Below are positions 7,400 through 14,998 of a DNA stretch of 37,101 nt, piece by piece. Both the position numbers and the translations under genes were made by a program. The stretch is from contig JAEWZB010000053.1 of the NCBI GenBank assembly GCA_023395515.1, positions 1 to 37,101 on the forward strand. Direction: 5' to 3'. Every line of letters begins with the position of its first letter. Position 1 is the first letter of the stretch. The DNA is from Bacillota bacterium (GTDB lineage Bacteria > Bacillota > Syntrophomonadia > Syntrophomonadales > Syntrophomonadaceae). Below the pieces are notes generated by a model. It saw only the letters and a program-made list of their open reading frames with translations, had not been told where the DNA came from and searched no databases.

Positions 7400-8020
7400 C
7401 TATGCGTCACAGAAGGAGACGGCCGGCAAGTTTACGATTCTGCGGCATACCCGCTGAGCCAGCGCCTTGTTGTGGGTCACCACCACTAAACCTAGATGGT
7501 TTTTAGCCGCCACGTCCAGCACAATCTGCCATATCTGGGCCTGGGTGATTACATCCAGCATAGTGCTGATCTCATCACAAATAAGAAATTTCGTATTAGG
7601 CCCGAGAACGCGGGCGATGCAAAACCTTTGCAGTTCTCCGCCGGACAATTCGCCAGGCCAGCGAGACAGCCATTCACTCTCGATACCCATCTCTTTTAGC
7701 AACGTCCCGTCAGGAGTCCAGGCCTCCTGGAGAACTCTGGCCATCTTGTGGCGCGGATTGACGGAAAGCTCCGGATGTTGATGAATCATCTGCACTGGGC
7801 AGAAGCCTCTTTTAGGCAGGGGCTTGCCGTCCAAAAGCACTGCGCCTCTGTCCGGCTCCAGATACCCGGACAAGATTTTGGCCAAGGTGCTTTTGCCGCA
7901 GCCGGAGGGCCCCACCAGCGCAATGCTGTCGCCGGGCTCCACTTGGATGCTGAGGTTTTTCAGTACCCAGTCACCTTTTTTAGCATAACTAAATGAAATG
8001 TTATTTGCCTCAAGTCGCAT
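7400..8020 (-). CDS. ABC transporter ATP-binding protein (NikE/OppF type)
   Basis: This protein of about 206 residues has a complete nucleotide-binding domain: Walker A GPSGCGKST, ABC signature LSGGELQR, a Walker B ending FLICDEIS, and a switch His in VVTHNKAL. It lacks the C-terminal extension usual in OppF, which suggests the NikE type. The start at 8020 is preferred because GAGAGGTGG lies eight to nine bases upstream; it overlaps the end of the previous ATPase by 11 bp. It is the last gene of a five-gene importer operon and would drive transport together with the second ATPase. Confidence 0.88.
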   Translation of the reverse strand: MRLEANNISFSYAKKGDWVLKNLSIQVEPGDSIALVGPSGCGKSTLAKILSGYLEPDRGAVLLDGKPLPKRGFCPVQMIHQHPELSVNPRHKMARVLQEAWTPDGTLLKEMGIESEWLSRWPGELSGGELQRFCIARVLGPNTKFLICDEISTMLDVITQAQIWQIVLDVAAKNHLGLVVVTHNKALAQRVCRRIVNLPAVSFCDA

Positions 8021-8936
8021 GTACACAAGCCACCTCTCCACCGCGCACCTGGCGCATAGCTATTGTTTCGCCACAGGCTTTCGTCCGCATGGCGCAACGG
8101 TCAGCGAACAGGCAGCCCGGCGGCAGATGGCCCGCATAGGGCTGAGAACCGGGAATCGGCTGAAAAGCGTTTTGGGGCAGTGCATCGATAAATGCCTTGC
8201 TGTAGGGGTGGCGCAACGCATCCTTGCCTTTTTTGAAATCCAGTGCATCCGCAATTTCCACCGTGGTTCCGGCATAGAAAACCGCAATACGGTCTGCTAC
8301 ATTTAGGGCCAGATCAATGTCATGGGTGATGAGTAAGATCGCCGTTCCACTCTTGGCCAATTCTTTAAAGTGATTTAAAGTCTCCATGGCCAGCTCTACA
8401 GTCAGTCCAGGGGTAGGCTCGTCGGCCACAATTAGCTTCGGAGTGATGGTGACCGCTGTAGAGATCAGCACCCGCCGCGCCATGCCCCCGGAAAGCTGAT
8501 GGGGATACATGCTGGCGGTACCAGGTTCCAGCCCGTACCGCTGGAAGGCGGCTTTTTGAGCTTTGGCACTGCTTTTGGTGCCGATCACCTGCTTGCCTAC
8601 CCGCATCAGCGGGTCGAGATAGTCAACCGACTGAGGGATGAGTGCAATCTCGGTGCCTCGCAGTTCTTTTTGCAGTGCCGGAGTCAGCTTTTGGCCGTGA
8701 TACAGGATGCTGCCATCTACACTGGCATTGGCTGGCAAAATGCCCATAATGGCGCGCGCCAAAAGGCTTTTGCCTGAGCCACTTGATCCCACTACGGCCA
8801 AAATTTCTCCTTCATACACATCCAGATTCAGGGATTGAATGGTGACTAATTCGGTTTGCGTTAGTCCCTTGTTGTACATGTTGAAGGAAATTTTCAGATT
8901 TCGTACCTCAAGCACAGGTATGGTTTTTTGTTGCAT
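8010..8936 (-). CDS. ABC transporter ATP-binding protein (NikD/OppD type)
   Basis: This 308-residue protein carries Walker A GSSGSGKS, ABC signature LSGGMARR and Walker B LIVADEP. Its C-terminal oligopeptide/dipeptide-transporter extension contains three cysteines (GCLFADRCAMRTKACGE), which in this family can bind an Fe-S cluster or a metal. A good Shine-Dalgarno sequence (TAGGAGG) precedes the ATG. It lies 11 bp after the second permease gene and overlaps the next ATPase gene. With that partner it forms the heterodimeric motor of a peptide- or nickel-type importer. Confidence 0.9.
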   Translation of the reverse strand: MQQKTIPVLEVRNLKISFNMYNKGLTQTELVTIQSLNLDVYEGEILAVVGSSGSGKSLLARAIMGILPANASVDGSILYHGQKLTPALQKELRGTEIALIPQSVDYLDPLMRVGKQVIGTKSSAKAQKAAFQRYGLEPGTASMYPHQLSGGMARRVLISTAVTITPKLIVADEPTPGLTVELAMETLNHFKELAKSGTAILLITHDIDLALNVADRIAVFYAGTTVEIADALDFKKGKDALRHPYSKAFIDALPQNAFQPIPGSQPYAGHLPPGCLFADRCAMRTKACGETIAMRQVRGGEVACVHAT

Positions 8937-8947
8937 TGAAATTCCTC

Positions 8948-9802
8948 CTATTTCTGTGCACTGGTCGGATTCATAAGCTTGTTTAAGTTATCCCCGATAA
9001 TGTAGAAAAGATAAACGGTGACAATGAGTAAAAGCCCCGGGAAAAAGGCCAGCCACCATTGCCCGGTGGCGAGGTGTTTCATGGACTCTGCCAGAATCAC
9101 ACCGATAGCCGGGGTTTCGGCGGGCAGACCAAAACCGAGAAAAGTTATGGAACTCTCATGCATGATGGCATGAGGGAACAAAAGCACCAGCCCCACCAGA
9201 TAGACTGGCACCACATGGGGCAACAGATGCTGTGTGGCCACCTGTAATTTACTTCTCCCCATCTTATAGGCCGCCTGTACATATTGGGAAGAGCGAATCT
9301 GCAATGCTTCAGCCCGCACCAAACGGGTCAGCTCCGCCCAGTGAGTGAAAGCAACAGCCAGCAAGACGCCCATTTCACCCCGGCCCAGCAGCACCGAAAT
9401 CAGGATAAGCAAGACCAGATGAGGCAGTCCCATACAACAGTCCACACATAAGAGAATGAATTTGTCATATTTCTTGCCGATGACTGCTGATGAGATGCCG
9501 AATAAAAGACCTATCACCGAGCTGATGAGCGAAGCTGCCAGGCCTATGACCAGGCTAAGGGAAAGCCCCTTAATAGAGCGGAAGAACATGTCCCGCCCCA
9601 TAAAGTCGGTTCCAAAGGGGTGGGCCAGGCTAGGCGGCAAAAATTTGTCGGCATAATGTATGGCATAGGCACTTTCCGGCATCAGCGAACCCCAGATAAA
9701 TACACCGACCAGATAAACCGACGCAGCGGAGGTGAAAATGATGAGCTTTTTTCGCGTATTCATCCTCGGTATCGGAAGGCTGTATATTGCACGCTTAAAC
9801 AT
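8948..9802 (-). CDS. ABC transporter permease (NikC/OppC type)
   Basis: This 284-residue membrane protein has the short cytosolic N-terminus, first transmembrane segment and HPFGTDFMGRDMFFRSI motif typical of OppC/NikC/DppC. A core of about five more helices includes the EAA-like cytosolic loop (EALQIRSSQYVQAAYKMG) that contacts the ATPases. The start at 9802 has GGAGG eight bases upstream and overlaps the preceding permease gene by 8 bp, indicating translational coupling. Confidence 0.9.
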   Translation of the reverse strand: MFKRAIYSLPIPRMNTRKKLIIFTSAASVYLVGVFIWGSLMPESAYAIHYADKFLPPSLAHPFGTDFMGRDMFFRSIKGLSLSLVIGLAASLISSVIGLLFGISSAVIGKKYDKFILLCVDCCMGLPHLVLLILISVLLGRGEMGVLLAVAFTHWAELTRLVRAEALQIRSSQYVQAAYKMGRSKLQVATQHLLPHVVPVYLVGLVLLFPHAIMHESSITFLGFGLPAETPAIGVILAESMKHLATGQWWLAFFPGLLLIVTVYLFYIIGDNLNKLMNPTSAQK

Positions 9803-10778
9803 AATCTGCCTCCTCTCTCAGCCGTGGGTCAACCACGCCGTAGAGAATGTTGGCGGTAAGGTTGCCTGAAAATACAAATAAAGCACTAATCAAAGTGATG
9901 CCTAGCAGCAGGGGCACATCGCCGTTCAGGGCGGCAGCCGTAGTGGCTGTGCCGATGCCGGGGTAGGAAAATACCGTCTCCGCCAGCACCATTCCGCCGA
10001 ACAGTTCGCTGAAGGATGCAAACTGCAGGGTAACTGCCGGTAGCAGGGTATTGCGCAGGATATGCCGCAGTATCAGTTGGAGGTCGGATTCTCCCCGGGC
10101 TTTAGCAAAGAGTATGTAATCACTGTCCATAATCTCCATGACCTTTTGCCGGGTGTACAGGGTAATTTTAGCAATGCTCACAATGGTAAGGGTCAAAACC
10201 GGCAAAATCAAATGGTGGATATGGTCGGCCAGCGTCACATCCGCCGCCAGCTTGCCCGGAGGGATAGCCATGCCGAAGGGGAACAATCCCAGCTGCACTG
10301 CAAAGAAACTGAGGATGAGCAGCCCTATCCAGTAGGGGGGTGCTGATTGCAACACCAGGCAGAAACTTTTGATTGTCCGGTCAAAAATGCCGCCATTGCG
10401 CAGCCCCGCAAAAATACCTGCACTGTAACCCAATATGCCGGAAAAACTCCATGCCAGCAGCATCAGGACAAAGGAATACGAAAATCGCTCTTGTATGATG
10501 TCCAGCACCGGCTTCTTATAGGTAATGGAGGTTCCAAAATCGCCCTGCAGCGTGTTTTTAGCCCAACTCAGATAGCGCTGGGGTAAGGGGTCATTAAGAC
10601 TCCAATGTTCTGCGATCTCATTCTTGGCTTCCTGTGAAAGCGTCGATTCGGCACCCACATATGCGGTAAGCGGGTCAATGGGTGCTTTGACAATGAGAAC
10701 AAAGGACAGGATGCTGACGAGAATCAAGAGCAGGAGCATCCTCCCTGTAATTCCCGCAATCTGTTTGGTTCTAAACAT
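9795..10778 (-). CDS. ABC transporter permease (NikB/OppB type)
   Basis: This permease of about 327 residues shows the OppB/NikB features: a first helix, then the conserved LGLNDPLP-like segment (HWSLNDPLPQRYLSW) and GDFGTSITYKKPV. Its EAA loop reads MDSDYILFAKARGESD, and the protein ends in the family tail DPRLREEADYV. The start at 10778 is chosen from homologous length. The Shine-Dalgarno sequence AGGAGG is about eleven bases upstream, a little far. The longer frame starting at 10835 has no ribosome-binding site. The gene follows the substrate-binding protein after 77 bp. Confidence 0.88.
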   Translation of the reverse strand: MFRTKQIAGITGRMLLLLILVSILSFVLIVKAPIDPLTAYVGAESTLSQEAKNEIAEHWSLNDPLPQRYLSWAKNTLQGDFGTSITYKKPVLDIIQERFSYSFVLMLLAWSFSGILGYSAGIFAGLRNGGIFDRTIKSFCLVLQSAPPYWIGLLILSFFAVQLGLFPFGMAIPPGKLAADVTLADHIHHLILPVLTLTIVSIAKITLYTRQKVMEIMDSDYILFAKARGESDLQLILRHILRNTLLPAVTLQFASFSELFGGMVLAETVFSYPGIGTATTAAALNGDVPLLLGITLISALFVFSGNLTANILYGVVDPRLREEADYV

Positions 10779-10855
10779 GCCTATGATACCCTCCTCTTGA
10801 TTTACTAGATGGGCGGAAAACAGCTTTTCCGCCATCCAGTGCTATAAATGCGGCT

Positions 10856-12445
10856 TTATTTCAGCGTCCAGTCCTTCATGTTACATATGATAGGAGAGCC
10901 GTGCCCGTGGGGGTGCGGGATCTGGGTGTCCAGGGAAATGTCGAGGCGGTCGCTGATAAAGTAGCAGTGCTCGATGTTGACAATATAAAGGTAAGGGAAG
11001 TCAGCATTGGCAAGCTTCTGCGCCTCTTTCCAGTATGCTCTCGCAGCTTCCGGGGTGGTCTCGCCCAGTGCCCGCTCGATCAGGGCGTCTACTTCCGGGT
11101 TCTGATAAGCTACTACATTATTAAACCCCCCGGAATATGCGTGTTGGGAGTGGAAAAGGGAAGAAAGCACTGTGGGGCTATACTGTCCCCAGCCCCACAC
11201 TACACCGGAGGTGTTCATATTGGACGAAATTTCATCCCAGCTGGAAGAATGAGGAGTGATTTTAATACCAAGCTGGGCTGCGTCTTCGGCCAGGGCAGCT
11301 GCCAGTACATACCGGTCTTCGGCGGCGTACACCTTAAACCCACAGACAATACCGTCTTTTTCACGTATACCGTCACCGTCTGAGTCCAGCCAACCGGCCT
11401 TTTCCAACAGAGAGACGGCTTCCTCCTTGCGGTTGTCTGCATAAGTATCGCCATGGGCCCAGATCAGATTGCTGGTGAAACCAACTGCGGGTTTGCCGAT
11501 GCCGTTAAATGCGTTTTGAATTATAGTTTTCCGGTCGATACCGATGGAGAGTGCTTGACGGACAGCAATATCAGAAGTAACATTGTTGCCTACCGTCACG
11601 CCGTCTTGGCTCTGCTCTGGCTGAACCGGCAGGCTGACCATGCGGATGTCCATGGTTTCCAGTGGTACTATGGACATATCCTTCACCGTTTCGGCAGCGT
11701 AGTTGGGGCTTACCATTACCACATCCAGCTGACCGGAGCGAGCCGCCGAGAGTGCCGCGCTGCTGTCCATATGTACCAATGTAATTCTGTCGATGGACGG
11801 GACGTTTTCATAGTAGTATTCGTTGGGGGCTAAAATAATTTGCTGGTTCGCATCGTACTGGAGCACTTTCCAGGGACCGCTGCCGACCGGCATTTGATCG
11901 AATGCCGTACTGTCGTAAGCGTCACTGGGCACAATACCCAACATGGCGGTAGTATCAAGGAAGGGAGAATAAGGTTCTGTGAGGGTGAACACTACCGTAT
12001 AGTCACCTTCAGCAGAAACAGAGGCCAGGCGGGTGAGATCGACCTTTTCGTTCTCGGCCTGTTTGGTCTTGACCGTTTCATAAGTGAAAATGACATCCTC
12101 GGCGGTCATGTCGGACCCATCGCTGAATTTCACACCTTCCCGCAGGGTAAAAGTATAGACCAGGGCATCGTTACTGATTTTCCAATCTGTGGCCATGTCG
12201 CCCACATATTCCGAGGAAGGGTTCACCTTGAGGAGTGCGGCATTGGTGAAGGAATAACCGTAACTCATGGCCCCTTTCACCGGGTCGAGACTGTCTTCGA
12301 AAATTTGGGTGCCCACATAGGCTATAATGGAACTGCTATTTCCTACGGTATCCGAAATGTTCTGCCTCCCGCATCCGACCAACATAGTCAGACAAAGTCC
12401 GACAACCAGTAATAGTGCCAATCCCTTTTTTACTCTACATTTCAT
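10856..12445 (-). CDS. Substrate-binding lipoprotein of a nickel/peptide-type ABC transporter
   Basis: This 529-residue SBP_bac_5 family protein has a lipoprotein signal with lipobox LVGC and the modified Cys at 25. The family core is seen in TFTLREGVKFSDGSDMTAEDV and VGSGPWKV. The C-terminus contains HPHGHG shortly before the end; the histidine cluster fits nickel- or metallophore-binding members better than general peptide binders, but this is inference. The start at 12445 has AAAGGGGAG seven bases upstream; an upstream in-frame ATG (12508) lies within the leader terminator. It is the first gene of the importer operon and is preceded by a structured leader. Confidence 0.85.
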   Translation of the reverse strand: MKCRVKKGLALLLVVGLCLTMLVGCGRQNISDTVGNSSSIIAYVGTQIFEDSLDPVKGAMSYGYSFTNAALLKVNPSSEYVGDMATDWKISNDALVYTFTLREGVKFSDGSDMTAEDVIFTYETVKTKQAENEKVDLTRLASVSAEGDYTVVFTLTEPYSPFLDTTAMLGIVPSDAYDSTAFDQMPVGSGPWKVLQYDANQQIILAPNEYYYENVPSIDRITLVHMDSSAALSAARSGQLDVVMVSPNYAAETVKDMSIVPLETMDIRMVSLPVQPEQSQDGVTVGNNVTSDIAVRQALSIGIDRKTIIQNAFNGIGKPAVGFTSNLIWAHGDTYADNRKEEAVSLLEKAGWLDSDGDGIREKDGIVCGFKVYAAEDRYVLAAALAEDAAQLGIKITPHSSSWDEISSNMNTSGVVWGWGQYSPTVLSSLFHSQHAYSGGFNNVVAYQNPEVDALIERALGETTPEAARAYWKEAQKLANADFPYLYIVNIEHCYFISDRLDISLDTQIPHPHGHGSPIICNMKDWTLK

Positions 12446-12506
12446 TTCATTTCTCCCCTTTAACAGTTGTTTTCCAGGGGAGCCTGCCTCAATTGCCAGA
12501 AAGCAC

Positions 12507-12553
12507 AAAAAAAGAAGGTTCCCTCTTGTACAGTGTTGTACAGCGAGCCTTCT
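12507..12553 (-). terminator. Intrinsic terminator in the 5' leader of the importer operon
   Basis: On the minus strand AGAAGG and CCTTCT (12548-12553 with 12513-12518) close a hairpin. It contains CTC/GAG and an inner TGTACA/TGTACA stem, and is followed directly by a run of seven T residues. It lies about 60 bp before the start codon of the binding protein, so it would act as an attenuator. Confidence 0.7.
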
Positions 12554-12663
12554 GACTAGCCAAGAAACTTCATGTTCCTATGTAGTATACAAAATCTGCG
12601 GGGATGTTGTCCCCGATGAAAGCACTTTTCTAAGCATCTAATCTGTTTCACACAGACTACTTA
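12554..12663 (-). ncRNA. Candidate riboswitch aptamer or attenuator leader RNA
   Basis: Between the promoter and the terminator about 110 nt can fold into a closed multi-branch structure. The ends GTAG and CTAC pair (79 nt apart), with an additional TCTGTG/CGCAGA helix. Inside there is a GATG...CATC stem and a GGGGA-CAACA-TCCCC hairpin. This resembles a ligand-sensing leader. A nickel/cobalt-type riboswitch is one possibility given the importer, but I cannot match a family consensus from memory. Confidence 0.45.
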
Positions 12664-12669
12664 TTCATC

Positions 12670-12698
12670 AGAATAGCACCGGGTTGTTTTTTTGTCAA
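12670..12698 (-). promoter_or_regulatory. Strong sigma-A promoter of the ABC importer operon
   Basis: On the minus strand a perfect -35 TTGACA (12693-12698) is followed after 17 bp by TATTCT (12670-12675). The predicted transcript begins near 12662 and has a leader of about 215 nt before the binding-protein start codon. Confidence 0.8.
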
Positions 12699-12778
12699 CC
12701 TTTAGAGAATGTGATGTACCGAATTACAAAAGATGACAGAGGAAAGATTGCTAAAAAAAGTTTGGATATGTCTGGTAA

Positions 12779-12797
12779 TAGTAGGCTCTGCCTACTA
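12779..12797. repeat. Short perfect hairpin (TAGTAGGC-TCT-GCCTACTA)
   Basis: An 8-bp stem with a 3-base loop lies just upstream of the flavodoxin remnant, at the edge of the ABC importer region. A close relative with the GTAGGC/GCCTAC core occurs at 36697-36711. Confidence 0.5.
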
Positions 12798-12798
12798 G

Positions 12799-13101
12799 GT
12801 TAGATGGATTCTGCCCCCTATTAAACCGCCGGGGATATCAGATTATGATACTATACTCATTGGTACGCCTAATTGGTGGAGTACCTTTGCTCCTCCTCTG
12901 GCCACTTTTTGGAGTGAAAATAACCTAGCGGGCAAATCGGTTGCGATTTTCTGCACTCATGGCGGAGGCGGTAGTGGAAATATAGCAAGAGATGTTAGAA
13001 AGCTCTGTCCTAATGCTAATATTCTTCCTACTTTATCCCTTTATGGCAGTGGTGAAGGGGTTGCAGATAGAAATATTTACGAGTGGATTAATCGTATTTG
13101 A
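12799..13101 (+). pseudogene. Flavodoxin remnant (C-terminal part only)
   Basis: From 12799 to a TGA at 13099-13101 the frame encodes the C-terminal two-thirds of a flavodoxin: DYDTILIGTPNWWSTFAPPL (the FMN-contacting loop), AIFCTHGGGGSGN, and the final helix ending EWINRI. The N-terminal strand and phosphate-binding loop are missing. An in-frame TAG lies just upstream (12796-12798), and no ATG/GTG/TTG with a ribosome-binding site opens the frame. It is therefore a 5'-deleted gene, probably non-functional, next to the boundary of the ABC importer region. Confidence 0.8.
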
Positions 13102-13125
13102 TAAGAGAAGATGATTAATATATGA

Positions 13126-13154
13126 CATAAGGGCGGCCCCAGGCCGCCCTTATG
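13126..13154. terminator. Perfect 13-bp hairpin between convergent genes
   Basis: CATAAGGGCGGCC (13126-13138) pairs fully with 13142-13154 around a 3-base loop. It stands between the flavodoxin remnant and the minus-strand flavoprotein gene, where a bidirectional terminator is expected. T tracts are weak on both sides. Confidence 0.6.
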
Positions 13155-13198
13155 ACTTAGAACGGAGTACAACCGAACTTTTCCGGTTCTAATGGTAA

Positions 13199-14167
13199 TT
13201 AAAACCGGGTTAAGTTTCTTTCCATTATGGCTTTAGCGTCATTTACCATAGACTTAATTAGCTCTTCACAAGTAGTTACTTCTTTTACTAAACCTATTGA
13301 CTGTCCCACCATTAAAGCGGCTTCGTCCGTTTCCCCGGTTTTCCAAGCTTCTTTGGCCCGCTGGCCTGATAATAAGGGAATAATTTGACCCAGATCGCCG
13401 CCTTTTTCTTCTATTTCCAAGACTTGCTCGGCTAATTTATTTTTTAAGGCCCGGCCTTGTAATCCTACTGATTTACAGATTAAAGTAGTTTCATGTTCTT
13501 GGCGGTTAATAAGTTCGGCATATACCTTTTCGTGGACTTGGCATTCTTTAGTGGCTATGAATCTGGTTGCCATTAATACCCCTTCTGCACCTAACATAAA
13601 TGCAGCCGCCATAGTTCTTCCGTCAGCTATACCGCCGGTTGAAATGACGGGTATTTTCACACTTTCGGCAATACGGGGCAATAAAACCATAGTAGTGACA
13701 TCATCACTTAAGGGGTGGCCGCCTTCTTCAATTCCGGCTGCAATTACCGCATCATAACCATACCGCTCAATATTTAGAGCATGACGAACAGCTCCCACTT
13801 TATGCATTACTTTAACTCCGGCTTTATGTAACATGTCTAAATATTTAACCGCCGGCTTGCCTGATACTTCTATACCTTCTACTTTTTCTTCGGCACAAAC
13901 TTTAAAAAAGTCATCAAATATTGCTTCGGTAAATCGCATGGAAGGAAGTAAAGTAATGTTAATTCCGATAGGCTTACTGGTGAGTTCGCGCGCTTTTTGG
14001 ATAGCTTCCCGCAATTCTTCGCCAGTATCGTAGTTACAGGCGGTAATATTACCTAACCCTCCTGCATTAGATATAGCTGCACATAATTCGGGAGTAGCTA
14101 ACCATAGCATTCCGCCGCAAATAATAGGATATTCAATACCAAATAAATCCGTAATTCTAGTTTTCAT
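13199..14167 (-). CDS. Nitronate monooxygenase / FabK-like FMN flavoprotein
   Basis: This 322-residue TIM-barrel flavoprotein of the 2-nitropropane dioxygenase family begins with an N-terminal GIEYPIICGGM and continues with NAGGLGNI. The active-site-type segment is AAGIEEGGHPL, and FMN phosphate-binding stretches are STGGIADGRT and LGAEGVLMATRF. Family members are nitronate monooxygenases, enoyl-ACP reductases (FabK) or trans-2-enoyl reductases; the exact reaction cannot be read here. The gene stands alone, with a palindromic operator-like site 37 bp upstream of its start, and is divergent from spoIVFA. Confidence 0.87.
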   Translation of the reverse strand: MKTRITDLFGIEYPIICGGMLWLATPELCAAISNAGGLGNITACNYDTGEELREAIQKARELTSKPIGINITLLPSMRFTEAIFDDFFKVCAEEKVEGIEVSGKPAVKYLDMLHKAGVKVMHKVGAVRHALNIERYGYDAVIAAGIEEGGHPLSDDVTTMVLLPRIAESVKIPVISTGGIADGRTMAAAFMLGAEGVLMATRFIATKECQVHEKVYAELINRQEHETTLICKSVGLQGRALKNKLAEQVLEIEEKGGDLGQIIPLLSGQRAKEAWKTGETDEAALMVGQSIGLVKEVTTCEELIKSMVNDAKAIMERNLTRF

Positions 14168-14203
14168 AATAGACCCCCTAAGTAATTTAATTTCGTTAAT
14201 AAT

Positions 14204-14223
14204 ATATTACACTAATGTAATAT
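14204..14223. promoter_or_regulatory. Operator-like palindrome upstream of the flavoprotein gene
   Basis: ATATTACA and TGTAATAT (14204-14211 and 14216-14223) form a perfect 8-bp inverted repeat with a 4-base spacer, in the divergent region between the flavoprotein gene and spoIVFA. Its size and A+T content fit a MarR- or TetR-type regulator. No regulator gene is adjacent. Confidence 0.45.
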
Positions 14224-14331
14224 TTAAAACAAAAGTTATTTTTTAACCATTTTTTATCAAGGTTAGGAATAAACTGAAATGTCAGGCTTATATATTAAAC
14301 AAGAATCTAATACCTTAAGTGGGGTGAGAAA

Positions 14332-14976
14332 ATGTGGGGAACTTTTAGAGTTAGATTGTTAATTGTAATTGTAATTACCACTTTAGTCAGCTTAGGCATG
14401 CAAATGAATAATAATACCCGGGAAGTGATAACCCCGATACTTAGTTTTATGCTTAAAGATTATAATGTAGAAAAAAAAGCGGCCCTGCTATGGGAGAATT
14501 TAGGGATAGAACCTATGGCCCCAATAGTGCCAGTTATGACCGAAACCTTTTCGCCACCTTGTGAAACTTATGAAATAGATAAAGGCTATGGTTGGTATTG
14601 GAATCAAGATACTAAAAAGCAAGAATTCTTACCGGGAGTCCAATTAGCAGTACCCAATAATTCTTTAGTCAAAGCTGTCATGGAAGGAACTGTTAGTGAA
14701 CTAGGCAGTGAGGACGGGGGGCGAACTATTTTAGTTGAGCATGCCAATGGCTTGTATTCATATTATGCCGGATTAAAGGAAGTTTTAGTAGATGAGAAGG
14801 CTAAGGTAAACCAAGGGGAAGTATTAGGAAAATGCAGCCCGGCTTTATATTTTGAATTGCGCGGCGAGGACGGACCGGTAAACCCTCTTAGTATATTTAA
14901 TCCTCTAAAAAACTTCAATAATGATGATAGTATAAAGGAAACCAGCCTTTCATCCGGGTTTAAAGACTTGGCTTGA
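14332..14976 (+). CDS. spoIVFA: SpoIVFA-like stage IV sporulation protein (degenerate M23 domain)
   Basis: This 214-residue protein has one N-terminal transmembrane helix (about 8-24), a linker, and a C-terminal LytM/M23-like beta domain (about 100-195) recognised by VPNNSLVKAVMEGTVSELG and the terminal GPVNPLSIF. The final HxH metal motif of active M23 peptidases is replaced (ALYFELR), so it should not hydrolyse peptidoglycan, as expected for SpoIVFA. In Bacillus subtilis SpoIVFA tethers and inhibits the SpoIVFB protease in the outer forespore membrane. The next gene is spoIVFB, which supports the call. Confidence 0.85.
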   Translation: MWGTFRVRLLIVIVITTLVSLGMQMNNNTREVITPILSFMLKDYNVEKKAALLWENLGIEPMAPIVPVMTETFSPPCETYEIDKGYGWYWNQDTKKQEFLPGVQLAVPNNSLVKAVMEGTVSELGSEDGGRTILVEHANGLYSYYAGLKEVLVDEKAKVNQGEVLGKCSPALYFELRGEDGPVNPLSIFNPLKNFNNDDSIKETSLSSGFKDLA

Positions 14977-14983
14977 GCCAAGT
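14966..14983 (+). repeat. Inverted repeat across the spoIVFA stop codon
   Basis: ACTTGGCT and AGCCAAGT (14966-14973 and 14976-14983) form a perfect 8-bp repeat that encloses the spoIVFA TGA. SpoIVFB starts 16 bp later without a recognisable Shine-Dalgarno sequence, so the structure may affect translational coupling. Confidence 0.5.
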
Positions 14984-14998
14984 TGGTCTGATTAAGTT

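Noticed and set aside
11840..12412. 190-codon open frame on the plus strand
   Set aside because: It is antisense to the substrate-binding lipoprotein gene, has no ribosome-binding site and no recognisable protein motif; G+C-rich genes often give such shadow frames.
12507..12663. T-box leader for the importer operon
   Set aside because: The leader has a terminator, but I see no AGGGTGGNACCGCG-type antiterminator and no specifier loop, and the operon is not an amino-acid or synthetase gene.
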